Positions 23,183 through 33,640 of a stretch of DNA of 64,000 nt are shown here, one piece after another. The position numbers and the translations under genes are program-made. Positions within the stretch are counted from its first letter, which is position 1; every line of letters begins with the position of its first letter. Source of the DNA: Pollenia angustigena (lineage: Eukaryota > Arthropoda > Insecta > Diptera > Polleniidae); assembly GCA_930367215.1 (NCBI GenBank), contig OV884059.1, positions 33,099,882 to 33,163,881 of the forward strand. The letters run 5' to 3'. Under the pieces are notes generated by a model. The model was not told the origin of the DNA. It searched no databases and saw only the letters and a program-made list of their open reading frames with translations.

Positions 23183-23273
23183 TTGCATTTGTGAAATTTT
23201 GTTTTGTAAAAATATAAAACAAATTTATCAAAAATATAAAAAATTCCTATTTAAACTATAAAAAAAAACTAAA

Positions 23274-23826
23274 ATGACTACTGCTACTGCTGCTGTTATA
23301 TATTTGCTGCGCATTAAAGGTGAGAAGTAGACTCTTGCGAAATTGCAGCAACCCGCTTGAACTGCCGGAGACAGCATAAGTTCATTTATTATAATCTGTG
23401 CTCAAATTTGAATCTGCTTTGCAGATTTATAGGTTATTACCGTTCAAACAAAGACGCTTTTTGCATGGTACTAGACATAATAAACGGACACCTCTTACGT
23501 TCGTAGATCCCGCCATTGCTGCAACTTGCGGCTTCGTTACGATTTTTAGCTGAAGGTTCCTATCAAGGAGCTGTTGGGAACGATTCTAGGACATGTCTAG
23601 GTAGAATACAGTTTCAACTATTCTTGATAATATACTCAATGTTATAGAATGCTTTATTTGTCGAACGTGGGTGTAACTTGAATTGAATTTTAACGAAAAT
23701 TAAAGATCAAGAGACTATTTCTTTAAAAAAACATAAAATAATTTCGATTATTGGCTGCATCGACGGTATACACATCAAGGGTATAAAGCTTACCTGTTAT
23801 TAGCATTTATACTTTTTATACTACAT
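23274..23826 (+). pseudogene. PIF/Harbinger transposase, 5' portion
   Basis: A start codon at 23274 and a possible intron (gtgaga near 23322 to tttgcag at 23423) precede the transposase body. With some frame shifts it reads NKDAFCMVLDIINGHL near 23455, QLAASLRFLAEGSYQGAVG near 23530, a 'CFICRTWV' block near 23655 and IIGCIDGIHIKGIK near 23750. The last is the first catalytic Asp motif of the DDE_4-type nuclease. The frame then breaks at 23826, where a 2.3-kb insertion begins. The rest of the nuclease lies at 26159-26650. It would have cut and joined DNA during transposition together with the Myb-like partner encoded at 27320-27954. Confidence 0.8.
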
Positions 23827-23876
23827 TGGGCTTGTCGTTAACTGTATGGAGCATATTTGTTTTCAATTTTTCCATG

Positions 23877-23990
23877 ATCTCACCCCCCAATTGGGTGGGT
23901 ATTGATAAAAAACGACACCAAAAAAAGTTTTAGGACAATCGGCGAAGGCTAAACAGTCCCTCACGTCCGCCAAAGTTTGAGAAAAATCGT
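23877..23990. repeat. Long inverted repeat, left arm
   Basis: Pairs with 26015-26120 on the opposite strand, with shared words ggtgggtattgataaaa, atcggcgaaggctaa and caaagtttgagaaaaat. About 85% matched by eye. Confidence 0.75.
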
Positions 23991-24587
23991 TAAGTCCGAA
24001 TTTTATGCCTCATAATTCGGAAAATATTAATTTTACATAAAAATCGTTTTCAAAGAAGTTGTTATTAGTGAAGTTTCCAACAACTTTTATCTTAATAAGA
24101 TTTCTTTAAATCTCATATTTAACAAAAAGTAACAAAAAAGGAGCAAACAGCAGCATAGGTGCGAGTTTTTTCTTTAGAACTATTTTTTCTTACACACGTC
24201 TGTTTAGCTTCAATTTTTGCGTTTGTGTGCGTTTGCTTACAAAAAAAAAATAGCCAACGCATATCATTTGTTCCTACCATATCTACCCGCTATCTCTATT
24301 CGTTAAGGGCGCTCCCATACAAAATTGTCAATATAGACTAGAAACATATTGAAGAAAAAGTCACATAACTGCCAAGGAATCGCCCCTAGGGACATAAAAT
24401 GTATGACGGACCCTAATTAGTTATTTATGCTTAACATTTTCTTAAAACGTACTTGCCGTACATACATATATCTCCACTAGGGTGGTTACAAGAAATCAAT
24501 GTTAGATTTTCCATCGGCGCAACCCCCTTATATGTGCCAATAGCATAAAAAATGCGATTGACAAAGTTTCAGCTTAATCGAATAACT

Positions 24588-24940
24588 AGTATTGTGGTTA
24601 TTTTGTTGAACTATTTATGGTTTTTAATCCAAATTTTTAATATTTTTAATTAGGCTTAAGTTCATGAAATTTAATTTTTTTTTATTAAATTATTTTTATG
24701 AAGAAAGGAATTTTACAACATGAAAATTAATTTAAATTGTTATTGATAATCTTTCATTCTTGACGTGGCTCGGGCTCGAACCCTGGCCGGCAGGTTACCA
24801 TGACATGTTTCGATCGCAACCACTCGATCTCCTCAGATGGATTTGCCGTCTTACACTCGCAGCCATCGACGACTGCTGACGTCACTAGTCAAACATCAAT
24901 CCTTAAACCAAATTGTATTTTAACATTTGGTAGATCGAAA
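24588..24940 (-). mobile_element. SINE-like repeat A, copy 3
   Basis: On the minus strand: a head with 'gatgtttgactagtgacgtc', then the A-box region 'gagtggtt', the B-box (gggttcgagcccg), the 'tcaagaatgaaagattatc' body and an AT tail cut at 24588. Nearly identical over about 250 bases to the copy at 25141-25398. Confidence 0.65.
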
Positions 24941-25085
24941 TTTGCTTTCCTGAATGATTATCCATTTTAATTGATTTTACATGTTTTTTCCTTTACTTCT
25001 GTTTTTTCGTACTTTCGTCAAGAATTTTTCTTGAAGTCCAAGTACATTTTTTTTTGTTTTTTCACTTTGTCTTTCTGTTGACTTT

Positions 25086-25399
25086 TTTCAGCACAACTTG
25101 AAGGACAAATGTACACATAGAGCTCGTGCCTTAGCTTTAACAATAATTAGTATTGTGGTTATTTTGTTGAACTATTTATGGTTTTTAATCCAAATTTTTA
25201 ATATTTTTAATTAGGCTTAATTAAGTTCATGAAATTTAATTTTTTTTATTAAATTATTTTTATGAAGAAAGGAATTTTACAACATGAAAATTAATTAAAA
25301 TTGTTATTGATAATCTTTCATTCTTGACGTGGCTCGGGCTCGAATCCTGGCCGGCAGGTTACCATGACATGTTTCGATCGCAACCACTCGATCTCCTCA
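25086..25399 (-). mobile_element. SINE-like repeat A, copy 4
   Basis: Same orientation and almost the same sequence as copy 3, but it is cut at its head ('cctcagac' at 25399) and keeps a longer 3' part ('gctaaggcacgagctc', then 'acttgtccttcaagttgtgc'-like sequence), which copy 5 at 26835-27085 also has. Confidence 0.65.
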
Positions 25400-25830
25400 G
25401 ACAAATATTGCGTTTTGTTTACTTCATAAATTTTATGGAAATTTTTCGTCTTTTGTGAATAAAATCAAAAGTTGTGAACAGATTTTAATCAAATTTTTTG
25501 CAAAAGAAAAAATTGTTTATATTTTGCTAAAAAATTATGTTTCCAAGATGAATTCGGATATTTTTAGGTTATTTTATTGCGGAATTTCGGGTTTTTTTAA
25601 TTTATTCAATAAACTAAACCGTTTGTATACCTGTAAAACAAAAGCCAACCTAAAAAAACAGTTAGCACCACTGGATTCAGCGTACCCAAATTAGGTTAAA
25701 ACACCAGGTTGCCGGCTGGTTTGTTTTTTTAATTTATCATAAAAATGTTTTTCAACATGCGTTTCTTTAACAAATTTAAAATTTGATTTTTTTAGTGGCT
25801 TTATCGCTATTTTTCAGTTTATTTTGCTAA

Positions 25831-25946
25831 CGGCCATTTTCACCAAGTTCGGTTAAAACTAACTTTCAATTAAAGTTCCGGTTACCAATATGTTTTGACA
25901 GCTATAACCGATAGTTAATTATAACCGAACTTGGTGAAAATGGCCG
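25831..25946. mobile_element. 116-bp PIF/Harbinger-like MITE
   Basis: Ends CGGCCATTTTCACCAAGTTC and complement, flanked by TAA (25828-25830 and 25947-25949). The reverse complement of the copy at 42829-42944 differs at only 2 of 116 positions. Non-coding. Confidence 0.9.
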
Positions 25947-26014
25947 TAAATGAGAGATTAAGGAAAAACTTGTTAAAAACATAAAAGTCAGTTTTCATGT
26001 AAAAATATAATTTT

Positions 26015-26120
26015 TCTCAAACTTTGGTGGGCGTGAGGGACAGCTTAGCCTTCGCCGATCGTCCTTAAACTTTTTTTTGGTGTCTTTTATCAATACCCAC
26101 CAAATTGGCGGTTGAGACCT
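26015..26120. repeat. Long inverted repeat, right arm
   Basis: Opposite-strand partner of 23877-23990. Confidence 0.75.
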
Positions 26121-26158
26121 AAAGATATCCAACTTTTAATTTTAACGGTCACCCTAAT

Positions 26159-26650
26159 GTTCATACTATGCATTAATGTTCAGATTTGTGACCATGAAAT
26201 AAAAATTCGAGCGGTAGATACACGGTAACCCGGCTCAAGCCATGACGCATTCATAGGGAACATAAGTAGCGTCAGAAATCATGTCCTTACGATGTAAGAG
26301 TCAGGAGAACGGACATCAAAATTACTAGGAGATTGTGGATATGGCATTGAACCATTGATCGCTGCAACTCAAAAGAATATAAATTAATCGGAGTTTTGAA
26401 AAGCCGATTTCGCTGCTTAATGAGCACACCACATTATAACCCAGAAAAAGTTGTAAAAATGCTATGAACTTCAAAACATCTGCAGAAGCTACAAAGTAAA
26501 AAACAGAAGCAGAAGCTACACAAATACAAAACAAAGGAAATCATAACTTTGAAACACCATGATAGTGAAGATAATGCAACAATGACATTAAATTCGTCTC
26601 TTCAAAGTGAAGGTCAAAGGATTAAACATGAAATAGCCAATAACTTGTAA
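26159..26650 (+). pseudogene. PIF/Harbinger transposase, 3' portion
   Basis: The frame resumes with INVQICDHEIKIRAVDTR near 26175, then a HDAF-like region in a shifted frame near 26250 (SSVRNHVLTM follows), GERTSKLLGDCGYGIEPL near 26305 (second catalytic Asp region) and NEHTT near 26420. It ends with GQRIKHEIANNL and a stop at about 26648-26650. The C-terminal stop looks original. A stop after HVLTM and at least two frameshifts inactivate it. Joined across the insertion, the two halves form one typical transposase. The coding region points toward the Myb-like gene on the other strand, a convergent arrangement seen in Harbinger elements. Confidence 0.8.
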
Positions 26651-26834
26651 CAAAATATTTATCTACAAAACTGAAATAAAACTGATTTAAAATAAAAGTC
26701 AAATGTGAGTGTTAGAGTCTAAACACAATGTTTGCGGTGCGGTGCGATTTCTCGTTGCGGGAGAGAAAAATAAACATAAAACAACGGAAGACGGCGACGG
26801 AAATAGTTGTCATTTTTTGTTTAAATTTTTAACC
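26651..26834. other. Spacer downstream of the Harbinger transposase
   Basis: Short AT-rich gap with a GC-rich 'gcggtgcggtgcgatt' patch at 26735. No gene is seen. Confidence 0.4.
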
Positions 26835-27085
26835 GACCCCATGTGTGGTCAAGATTAAAAAAATTATCAATAACAATTTTTATTTATTTTCATGTTGTAA
26901 AAATTCCTTTCTTCATAAAATAATAATTTAATAAACATTAAATTTGATGAACTTTAGCCTTATTAAAACATTAAAATTTGGATTAAAAACCATAAATAGT
27001 TCAACAAAATAATCACAATACTAATTATTGTTAAAGCTAAGGCACGAGCTCTATGCTTACATTTGTCCTTCAAGTTGTGCTGTAA
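26835..27085 (+). mobile_element. SINE-like repeat A, copy 5
   Basis: Lacks the tRNA-like head but keeps the 'tcatgttgtaaaaattcc' body, the 'aaaaccataaatagttcaac' tail and the 3' end 'aagctaaggcacgagctc' plus 'ttcaagttgtgct'. It lies between the two Harbinger genes. Confidence 0.65.
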
Positions 27086-27319
27086 AAGTAAAAGTAAAAT
27101 AAAATTTTTATTTCATAAAACAATAACAAAAAAGAATAATAAAAAATTCAGTCTTCTACGTAACGTTAGTATGTTTGAAACTAAAAAACTTAATAACTTA
27201 AGGTACAATGTTTAAAAATTTTTCAGTTTTTCTTCTGGTATTCAAATTTCATTATCTCCAGGTCTAACTGCTTATTTTTTAACTAATTTTTTTCATACAT
27301 CGCTTGCGAAATTCCCTTG

Positions 27320-27954
27320 TTAACTCGCATTTTCTTTTTTTGTTTTCAATAGCACATTTAACTTTTCATTTATCTCTACCTTTCTTTCACTGTCTTCGTC
27401 TAGAAACTTTTTTAACCACTCGCCAGGGGTTTCGGTTTTGATCCTTTTAGGTTTACTGCTAATTAAAAGGGGAGACAGTGGACGGTTTGGAGGAGTTGGC
27501 GGCATTTCTTCCTTGCTCTCAGCAACTACATTTTCAGGCAAGCCAACCGCAATACTAGCAACACCTTCCACTGCCTGAGCAATTCCACATACATGGATAA
27601 TTGCTTCTTCATTGCTAGAAAGCTGAAACTTAGAAAACGGTCCGCCACCAGTTGCAGTAGACTCGGCTTTATTTTGCGCCATCTTTCTCTTTGCGTCGCT
27701 TTTCCATTCAGTCCCAGCCTGTATTACACAATCCAGTAATTGAATATGACATACTTTTCACATTTTGCCTAACTTTTTCCATACGCTAATATCCTTTTGC
27801 GGTGGAACTGCGCTGTTTAACGATTCAACCAACTGTTGTCAAAGGGATTCTACTGTTGGCTTATCGCGTTTTGTTAATCCTCTTGCAAGGTCCGGATACA
27901 TTTCCATTAACTCGATTAAAATCGAGTTTTGTGTGCTATTTTTAAGTTTACCCC
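27320..27954 (-). pseudogene. Harbinger Myb/SANT-like DNA-binding protein
   Basis: On the minus strand a plausible acceptor (ttctcaatag) at about 27955 opens a frame reading LIELMEMYPDLARGLTKRDK, then VESL, a stop in place of a Trp codon, QQLVESLNSAVPPQKDISVW, a damaged stretch that may include a small intron (27720-27775), and EWKSDAKRKMAQNKAEST plus ATGGGPFSKFQLSS. It ends with an acidic/basic tail (EDSERKVEINEKLNVLLKTK). The Leu/Trp spacing and the ATGGGP box are those of the Myb/SANT-like proteins that help PIF/Harbinger transposases bind DNA and enter the nucleus. A domesticated host gene is the alternative, but the stop and the neighbouring transposase relic favour a dead element. Confidence 0.75.
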
Positions 27955-27956
27955 TA

Positions 27957-28052
27957 TTGAGAATAAAAACATGAATTTAAATACTTTTTTTCAACAATTT
28001 ATCAAACATTTTCAATAACAAAACCGATAACATTGGTTTCTGTGACACCTAA
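27957..28052. other. Degenerate 'aaaaccgataac' repeat
   Basis: The words 'aaaccgataacattggtttc' and 'gtgacacc' recur at 28870-28965 and in part at 21990-22115. Confidence 0.4.
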
Positions 28053-28393
28053 TAGGCTTTTTACACTTGCTCACATCTTACATCTTTCATCTTATCGCAA
28101 AGATGATAACATCTTCCCGTAAAAATTGTACAGGGCTTAAAATCAACATCTTTCTTCATCTTTAAAAGATGTTCCTATCTCATGTTGTTTCATTCAACAT
28201 CTTTCGATTGTTTTAGTGGCATCACTAGAAAAACAAATAGTTTGTTAAAAAGTATATACCATCACTATTCGCTCTTACACGTGAAAATATATATTTTTAT
28301 GATGAAAGATGTTACAAATGTAAACAAGTTTTTTTTTCATTTTTAACATCTTCCACGCATTCCTCTAAGATGTGCTTAAGTGTAAAAAGGCTA
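28053..28393. mobile_element. 341-bp TAA-flanked MITE
   Basis: The ends TAGGCTTTTTACACTT (left) and AAGTGTAAAAAGGCTA (right) are near-complements and are followed inward by CACATCTTA-type arms. TAA flanks both ends (28050-28052 and 28394-28396). The interior has many 'catctttc' and 'aagatgt' words in both orientations. Probably PIF/Harbinger-related. Confidence 0.7.
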
Positions 28394-28396
28394 TAA

Positions 28397-28845
28397 TACC
28401 ATGTTCACACTGACAGCAATATTCGTGTTTCGCTCTCTTATGATTGAAACGACTTGTTTCCCCATACAAAATTTTGAGAGCGATACTGGTCGTTTTATTT
28501 TGAAACAGGCTGCGAAACAAGAAAAATGTACTGTCATCTCCAATTTTGATAACAGTTATCATTAGTTTATCTGAATTAGCTCTAAAAAAAAATCAAAACA
28601 AAATAAAAATTTTTGTTTAATAAAATAAAGTGATAATTTTAACATAATAATAGTAATAAAATTTTTAAATAATTTTTTAGTTTAAGTTTTATTTACTTTT
28701 TTATCTATTTAAAAAAAAATCACACTAACAACACAAAAAAAATGTCAAAATAAAACAAGAATGAATCGTATGAACGGCATGTTTGGCAAACTAGTTTCAA
28801 AGAGCAAAAAGGGTGGTTAACATCGTCGTGTGGACATAGCATAAA
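28397..28845. mobile_element. Possible TIR element
   Basis: The left end 'accatgttcacactgac' and right end 'gtcgtgtggacatagc' are weakly complementary. The interior has 'gaaacgacttgtttc' hairpins and no coding. The duplication is unclear. Confidence 0.35.
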
Positions 28846-29199
28846 ACCGACACTAATTTTGGTTCGAACACAAAACCGATAACATTAGATTTGATGACAC
28901 CAACGGTTTTTTTTTGTCGGTTTCAAATCCAATACAGATAAGATTGGTTTCTATGACAGCCCTGAATAACTTTTTTTGAAAGTTATTTTATTATTTAAAT
29001 ACGGCTTCTTATCCCGCAGAGACTCTGGTCTGATTCACTACCACGGGCTGAAGGTCTACGTTATTATTGCTCGCTTAATTAACTTAGAACATAACTTGTA
29101 ATTGTATTTGCTACTCTTATTAAATAAAAAAAAAATAAAAATATTAAAATAGTCGATCTTGTAAGCATTGATAACCGTTATGTAAAAGGTCCCAGTCCA
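28846..29199. other. No gene seen
   Basis: Holds a degenerate 'aaaccgataac' repeat at 28850-28965. The rest is unassigned. Confidence 0.35.
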
Positions 29200-30010
29200 A
29201 CAAATATTAAAGTCAAGTTAGATTCTACTCTGGAGGAATCTACTCCTTAATATCCCATTATAAAATATTGGGTGCACGACATTAAATCAGACTGTGGGGC
29301 TGACAAGACGAATACGATAGTATTCGATTAATTAACGTGTTCACGCCAGATACGGTTTAGAAAATCCACAAAATGGTATTTGATGATCGTTCGATAAAGG
29401 TGCGTGAGCTAACAGCAAGAATATGCATTTAAAAAAGCGCTCCAGATATCGTATACTGATCGATAATTTGAAGCTGAGAAAGAAGTTAGTAGTGAGGTTT
29501 TACTGTAATAAAGCCGAATTTTTTCGTAAATGTTAAACCATGTATGAGACATTAATCCACCACTTTACAGCTGAGACATAGGGAAATACCAAATAGTGGA
29601 CTGATAAGGGAGAATCATGTGTAAAGAAGGCGAATTCAGTTTCATCCGCAGGTAAAGTGATGGCGTCTGGGTTTTTTGGAATGCGCATGGGAAAATTTTT
29701 GTTTTATTTTTATCTTTAAAAAGAAAAAATAAGCAACTGCAAAAAATATGCCGACTTTTTGCAGAATTAAGAAAAATTTGGCGTAAAAGAAAGTCCCTGC
29801 GGAATTGTTCTTTAAGCACTTTTCCCCTGAACAGTGAATGCAATTTTTTGATAAAAACGAAAGAATTGTCATTGGTGAAAACAAGGCACATGACTTAACT
29901 GGTGTGGTTAAAGTTCAGTTATTCCAGAGGAAAGGAAATTGATGCTGTCCTGTGACTCTATTTTGAGCGGGTAATGGCTGATTCTATTTAGTTCAATTAC
30001 TTTATATCAG
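29200..30010 (+). pseudogene. mariner transposase relic
   Basis: Read on the plus strand with many shifts: a HKMVFDDRSIKVRELTARIC block near 29375 (second helix-turn-helix region), IDNLKLRKKLVVRF near 29465, YETLIHHFTAET near 29540 (matching the first catalytic motif, but with Asp lost), DGVWVFWNAHGKIF near 29660, and a C-terminal part near 29900. The second and third catalytic motifs are unrecognisable. The pattern is mariner and not Tc1, and it is unrelated to the copies at 13.4, 53.5 and 62.7 kb. No terminal repeats were found. Old and inactive. Confidence 0.65.
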
Positions 30011-30544
30011 GCCTGTCACATTGTCCACTTTCTTTCTATCGGAATTGCTAGGTCTGATTAAAAAGGTATCTATCATATTAACACGGTTCACTCGGGACAA
30101 TATCTGAGACAGGCATTTTTAAACTGCCAAAAAACTGCCCATTTAGGTTGTTTCAGTGATCTGTTACAAAGTGTCTTAAAGGTGCCAATTAGCCCTTTTC
30201 CTAGGACATCGGCATGTTAAAGTGACAAATCCCCTTCATATCAACTTTTAGAACAAGAACCGGTTCCTTTCACTTCAGACCTGGGACGTTACAAGTTTGG
30301 TGTTAGTTCTCTTGCTCCTAGGGGTGCTGTTTTATCAAGACAATTTGTATTTATTATTAATAATTGCCTTTCTAAAGCAACAAGATATAAAATCTTATGA
30401 ATAACAGCTTTAGAATCAGATGAGTTAACAGATATTTTTGTTGAAACTAAATATACTGATCTAGTGAAATATAACAAAAATGAACATTAATAACATTTTA
30501 AATTTGAAGAACAATGTAGTAAAAAATAATAAAATAAAAAGAAG
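30011..30544. other. Unassigned; 3' UTR-like sequence of the LINE at 30545
   Basis: The part 30290-30544 lies directly downstream (on the minus strand) of the RT stop and is AT-rich with 'taataataaatacaaattg', so it may be LINE 3' UTR. The part 30011-30290 is unassigned. Confidence 0.35.
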
Positions 30545-30975
30545 ATTATACATGTATAATTTAAAACTTTATGCATAGTACGTCATTAACAATTTTTTGA
30601 ATTTCATTGCGTTGCTGGTGAGTTGTATATTTGTAGGAAAATGGTTCCAGAGATATATTGTGTAAACAAAAAATTGGTTAAAAGATGCGCTGTTTCTATA
30701 TCTAAAGGTGATAATGCTATTATTTCTTGCAGATGTTGTAAATTTTAGCTTTTTGTTTAGGTAGCTGGGTTCCTTAGTAACAATAATTTTGTGTAGAAAA
30801 AGTAAATTCTTAAACTTCAGATAGTTATCAAAAGTAATTCCAAGGATTCGTCTGGAGTATATTGTTACACTCGCAAACCTGGGTATAGCAAAAATGTAAC
30901 GTAAAATGTTATTAAACGTGGTGTTCAGTTTTCTTTTGTCATTAGCATTGCACCAGAGAACGACTTTGTGCAATT
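30545..30975 (-). pseudogene. CR1/Jockey-group RT, C-terminal fragment
   Basis: On the minus strand: LWCNANDKRKLNTTFNNILR near 30935, YIFAIPRFASVTIYSRRILG near 30870, FLHKIIVTKEPSYLNKK near 30780, TIYLWNHFPTNIQL near 30650, and a stop at about 30570 after FKKLLMTYYA. This is the region after the palm and thumb in CR1/Jockey-group LINEs. Upstream of 30975 the similarity ends abruptly, so the copy is 5'-truncated or broken. The motif CNAxxxRKL also appears at 32.2 kb, so both may be one family. Confidence 0.75.
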
Positions 30976-31419
30976 GCAAAAAAATCGCATTAAATGAACA
31001 GCAACAAATACACTCGCTTGCGGTCATACAATCAAACTTGCGCTACCGCAAACATTCGCTACTGGTTTGCAGTCATTCAAATAATGCACATCGTGCTTTG
31101 TTATTTATACCATCGTTTTTAGCTTCGTTTTTTAATAAAGATGTTTGTGTGATCGGTGCGACAATGATTGTTTTGGTAAAGAAAAAAAAAAAAAAAATAC
31201 AAACAAAAAAGCCAGAAATCAAGCAATTATTACTCATGAAGACGTTCAGCAGTTACTATTTAGTACAAGAAAAAAAAATTGAAATGAAACTAAACGCACA
31301 TATAGAAGACTATTTTTTATCATCTTAAAAACTACAGTAGTTCTGTATGTACAATGTATTCTTGTTATTGTTGTTAATAGAAACTGGGAATTATTTCCTT
31401 CCGAAGGTAACTTTATATT
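30976..31419. other. No gene seen
   Basis: The plus-strand open frame at 30906-31328 overlaps the RT relic and A-runs and is not accepted. Confidence 0.4.
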
Positions 31420-31715
31420 ATATTCAACATTTTTCATTTTTCGAATTTATTCTATGAGCTAAATTTCAGTTATGTATTTTATAAAGCTTTTTTGTAATAG
31501 TTCTATTCCTACAATTTTTCAGAAATGACTTTATACACTACCAGACTATTATATTGTATTTTCTATTTACATTTTACCTTAGCCTTCCGTTGGAAAGCAA
31601 TGAGGTATATTGAATGTACAGAAAAATTTACAATTATTAGACACCAGCAGAATGTAATGCATTTTCTGAAATTTAGCTCATAGAATAAATTCGAAAAATG
31701 AAAAATGTTGAATAT
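31420..31715. mobile_element. 296-bp MITE with perfect 50-base arms
   Basis: The arms 31420-31469 and 31666-31715 are complementary at all 50 positions (start atattcaacatttttcattt). The loop is 196 bases with no coding. A diverged partial copy of one arm and neighbouring loop lies at 42116-42230, so it is a dispersed family. The target duplication is not clear. Confidence 0.8.
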
Positions 31716-31734
31716 TGTTGTTAATTTTAACAAA

Positions 31735-31904
31735 TTTTTTTTTTTTTTTTTTTTTTTTAATATCCTATGCTAATCCCGCGAAGCTTTTCTCGCTTGGCTG
31801 CAGGAAAGAAACCAGAGTCTCTGGTGGGAATCGAAACCACAACCCCGGTGCTGATAGACTAGCTCACTGCCAGCTAGCCTACCGGGGCGTCTCATCGAGT
31901 GGTT
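31735..31904 (-). mobile_element. tRNA-derived SINE B, copy 1
   Basis: Minus strand: an A-box-like region (ggctagctggcagtgagcta), a B-box (ggtttcgattccc), a short body ending 'gcgggattagcat', and an A tail (T-run at 31735). Direct repeats of 22 bases with one mismatch, 31713-31734 and 31905-31926, flank it. It matches the copy at 52228-52370. Confidence 0.85.
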
Positions 31905-32089
31905 TATTGTTGTTAATGTTAACAAAGCGTCTTATCGAGTGGACAATGACTATTTGCATGCAAAAGTATAAGAATATGTGCCTTTTGAATTTACACAATT
32001 GTGTTATATTGCGTGCGCAACAGAAATGCAAACAAAGCACTTTCAATAAAAAACGAATCCATGCAAAAATCAAATGTGTACGAAACGAT

Positions 32090-33640
32090 GTAAAAATTAC
32101 CAACGTTGAGCTTTGTTTTGCAGGCAAAGAGTGAATGTAAATTTGAGCATATGAATAAATCAAGAAAAATAGTGATTTTGCAGTTCTCTGCATTGCATCC
32201 GGCGAAAACTTTAGAAGAATAAGTAAGTTTTGATATTAGGTATGTCCTAGCTATCATCATTCTTATTTTCAGTGGTGTGAACGGTTGACTCTACAATAGA
32301 CTTCTGAGCATACCATATACTCCGCCGCACGTTTGGTTAATGTGGTCAGACCATGTAAGTGTTCTGTTGAAAACGACACCCAGATTTCTAGCCGAGTTGA
32401 CCAACTCAATTTTCTTTCCACCAAGATATAAACCTACGTCATCAACGATTTGCATGCTCCTCTTGGAAATGATTAGGTATTTCGATTTTTTTGGACTTAG
32501 GCATAGGCCATTTGCCGTGGCCCAGTTATAAATCTTGTTGAGATCGTAATTAAGATTTCCAACTTTATGACTCAACGATGTTTTGGTGCAATCAATGTAT
32601 AGCTGGACATCATCGGCATACATATGCATGCTTGAGTGCTTCATCTGAGAAGGAAGGTCGTTGGCATACATCGATTGTAGAAGCGGACCAAGTATTGACC
32701 CCTGAGGAACGCCTCTCGGCATGGACAAAGGGCTGGATACAGTTCCATTGTTTGCTACAACTTGCCGTCTGTCTGAAAGATATGACGCAACTGTTTCGAT
32801 GCGGTGTCAGAAAAGTTGAACATTTTCAATAGTTTCATGATCAGCATTTGGTGATCTACCGTATCGAAGGCTTTTGATTGGTCAAGTAAAACCAGAAAGG
32901 TAATTTTACTTTCATCCATACTCTTTCGAATATGTTCACTTACTTCAGATAAGGCTGTAGTGCAGCTATGGCCTCGTCTGAAACCAGATTGACGATCGGT
33001 AAGGAGATTGTGGTCAAGAGTATACTTATAAATCTGGTTATATATGAGTCGCTCAAAAACCTTTGACAGGTATGGAAGGTGGATATTGGGCGATATTCAT
33101 TATCATTTTTGGGCACTGGTATAACTTTTGCAAGTTTGTTTGGTTGTAACGATAGAATTAAATGTGTGGTTAATATAATGTATTATATATGGTTATATTA
33201 GTTTTACAAAGCGTAGATGAATATCGTCAAGTCCAACTGCATTGGATTTTACAGCTCGGAACCCTTCAACAGTATCGCAAACGGTGAAGCATTGAAATCC
33301 AAATTTGTTTGCGGAAATACGAGAAGAGTTTTGGTTGTAGACATCAAGTAGAACCGGTGGTTTAGGAATGTTTGAAAAGGAGAAATTTAGTTTATCAACA
33401 ATGAACCAGTTAAGAAATACACTATTGCGATGGCCAAAATCAATGAATTGCAGTTCAAATTGCTTTACTATGCAAATTTTTTGCCTGTTAAGCTCAATGG
33501 GGTTTTGTTTTTGATATCCAAACTTAAATAAATGGCTCGTTGGTATAAGATTAGACAACAATGGGGAGATCAAGCATGTGGTTGCTGGATATTTTAAGGA
33601 GCTGAATTTTTTTAACTTAAAATATGGTATCAAAGCTATT
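32090..33640 (-). pseudogene. CR1/Jockey-group reverse transcriptase relic
   Basis: Minus strand: EGFRAVKSNAVGLDDIHLRF near 33220 (start of RT), a DRQSGFRRGHSCTTAL region in other frames near 33000, LVLLDQSKAFDTV near 32890, PRGVPQGSILGPLLQ near 32710, the catalytic MYADDVQLY near 32620, LCLSPKKSKYLI near 32500, NLGVVFNRTLTWSDH near 32355, and after a break SKLTYSSKVFAGCNAENC near 32210. Frameshifts lie near 33100 and 32290. The part 33260-33640 has an open frame with no clear identity. The catalytic aspartates are present, but the frame is broken. Confidence 0.8.

Larger units (their letters stand above)
23828..26158. mobile_element. 2.3-kb insertion inside the Harbinger transposase
   Basis: It separates two halves of one transposase. 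The sequences at its edges, 'tatactacatt' (left) and 'catactatgcatt' (right), look like a worn target duplication. Its ends (gggcttgtcgttaac and the complement of gttaaaattagggtgacc-like sequence) are weakly similar. About 110-base inverted repeats lie just inside, at 23877-23990 and 26015-26120, sharing 'ggtgggtattgataaaa' and 'atcggcgaaggctaa'. Two SINE-like copies and a MITE have inserted into it. No transposase of its own is seen. Confidence 0.6.

Noticed and set aside
29565..29891. 108-codon minus-strand open frame
   Set aside because: It is the shadow of the mariner relic read on the plus strand.
30906..31328. 140-codon plus-strand open frame
   Set aside because: Overlaps an RT relic on the other strand and an A-run; product is low complexity.
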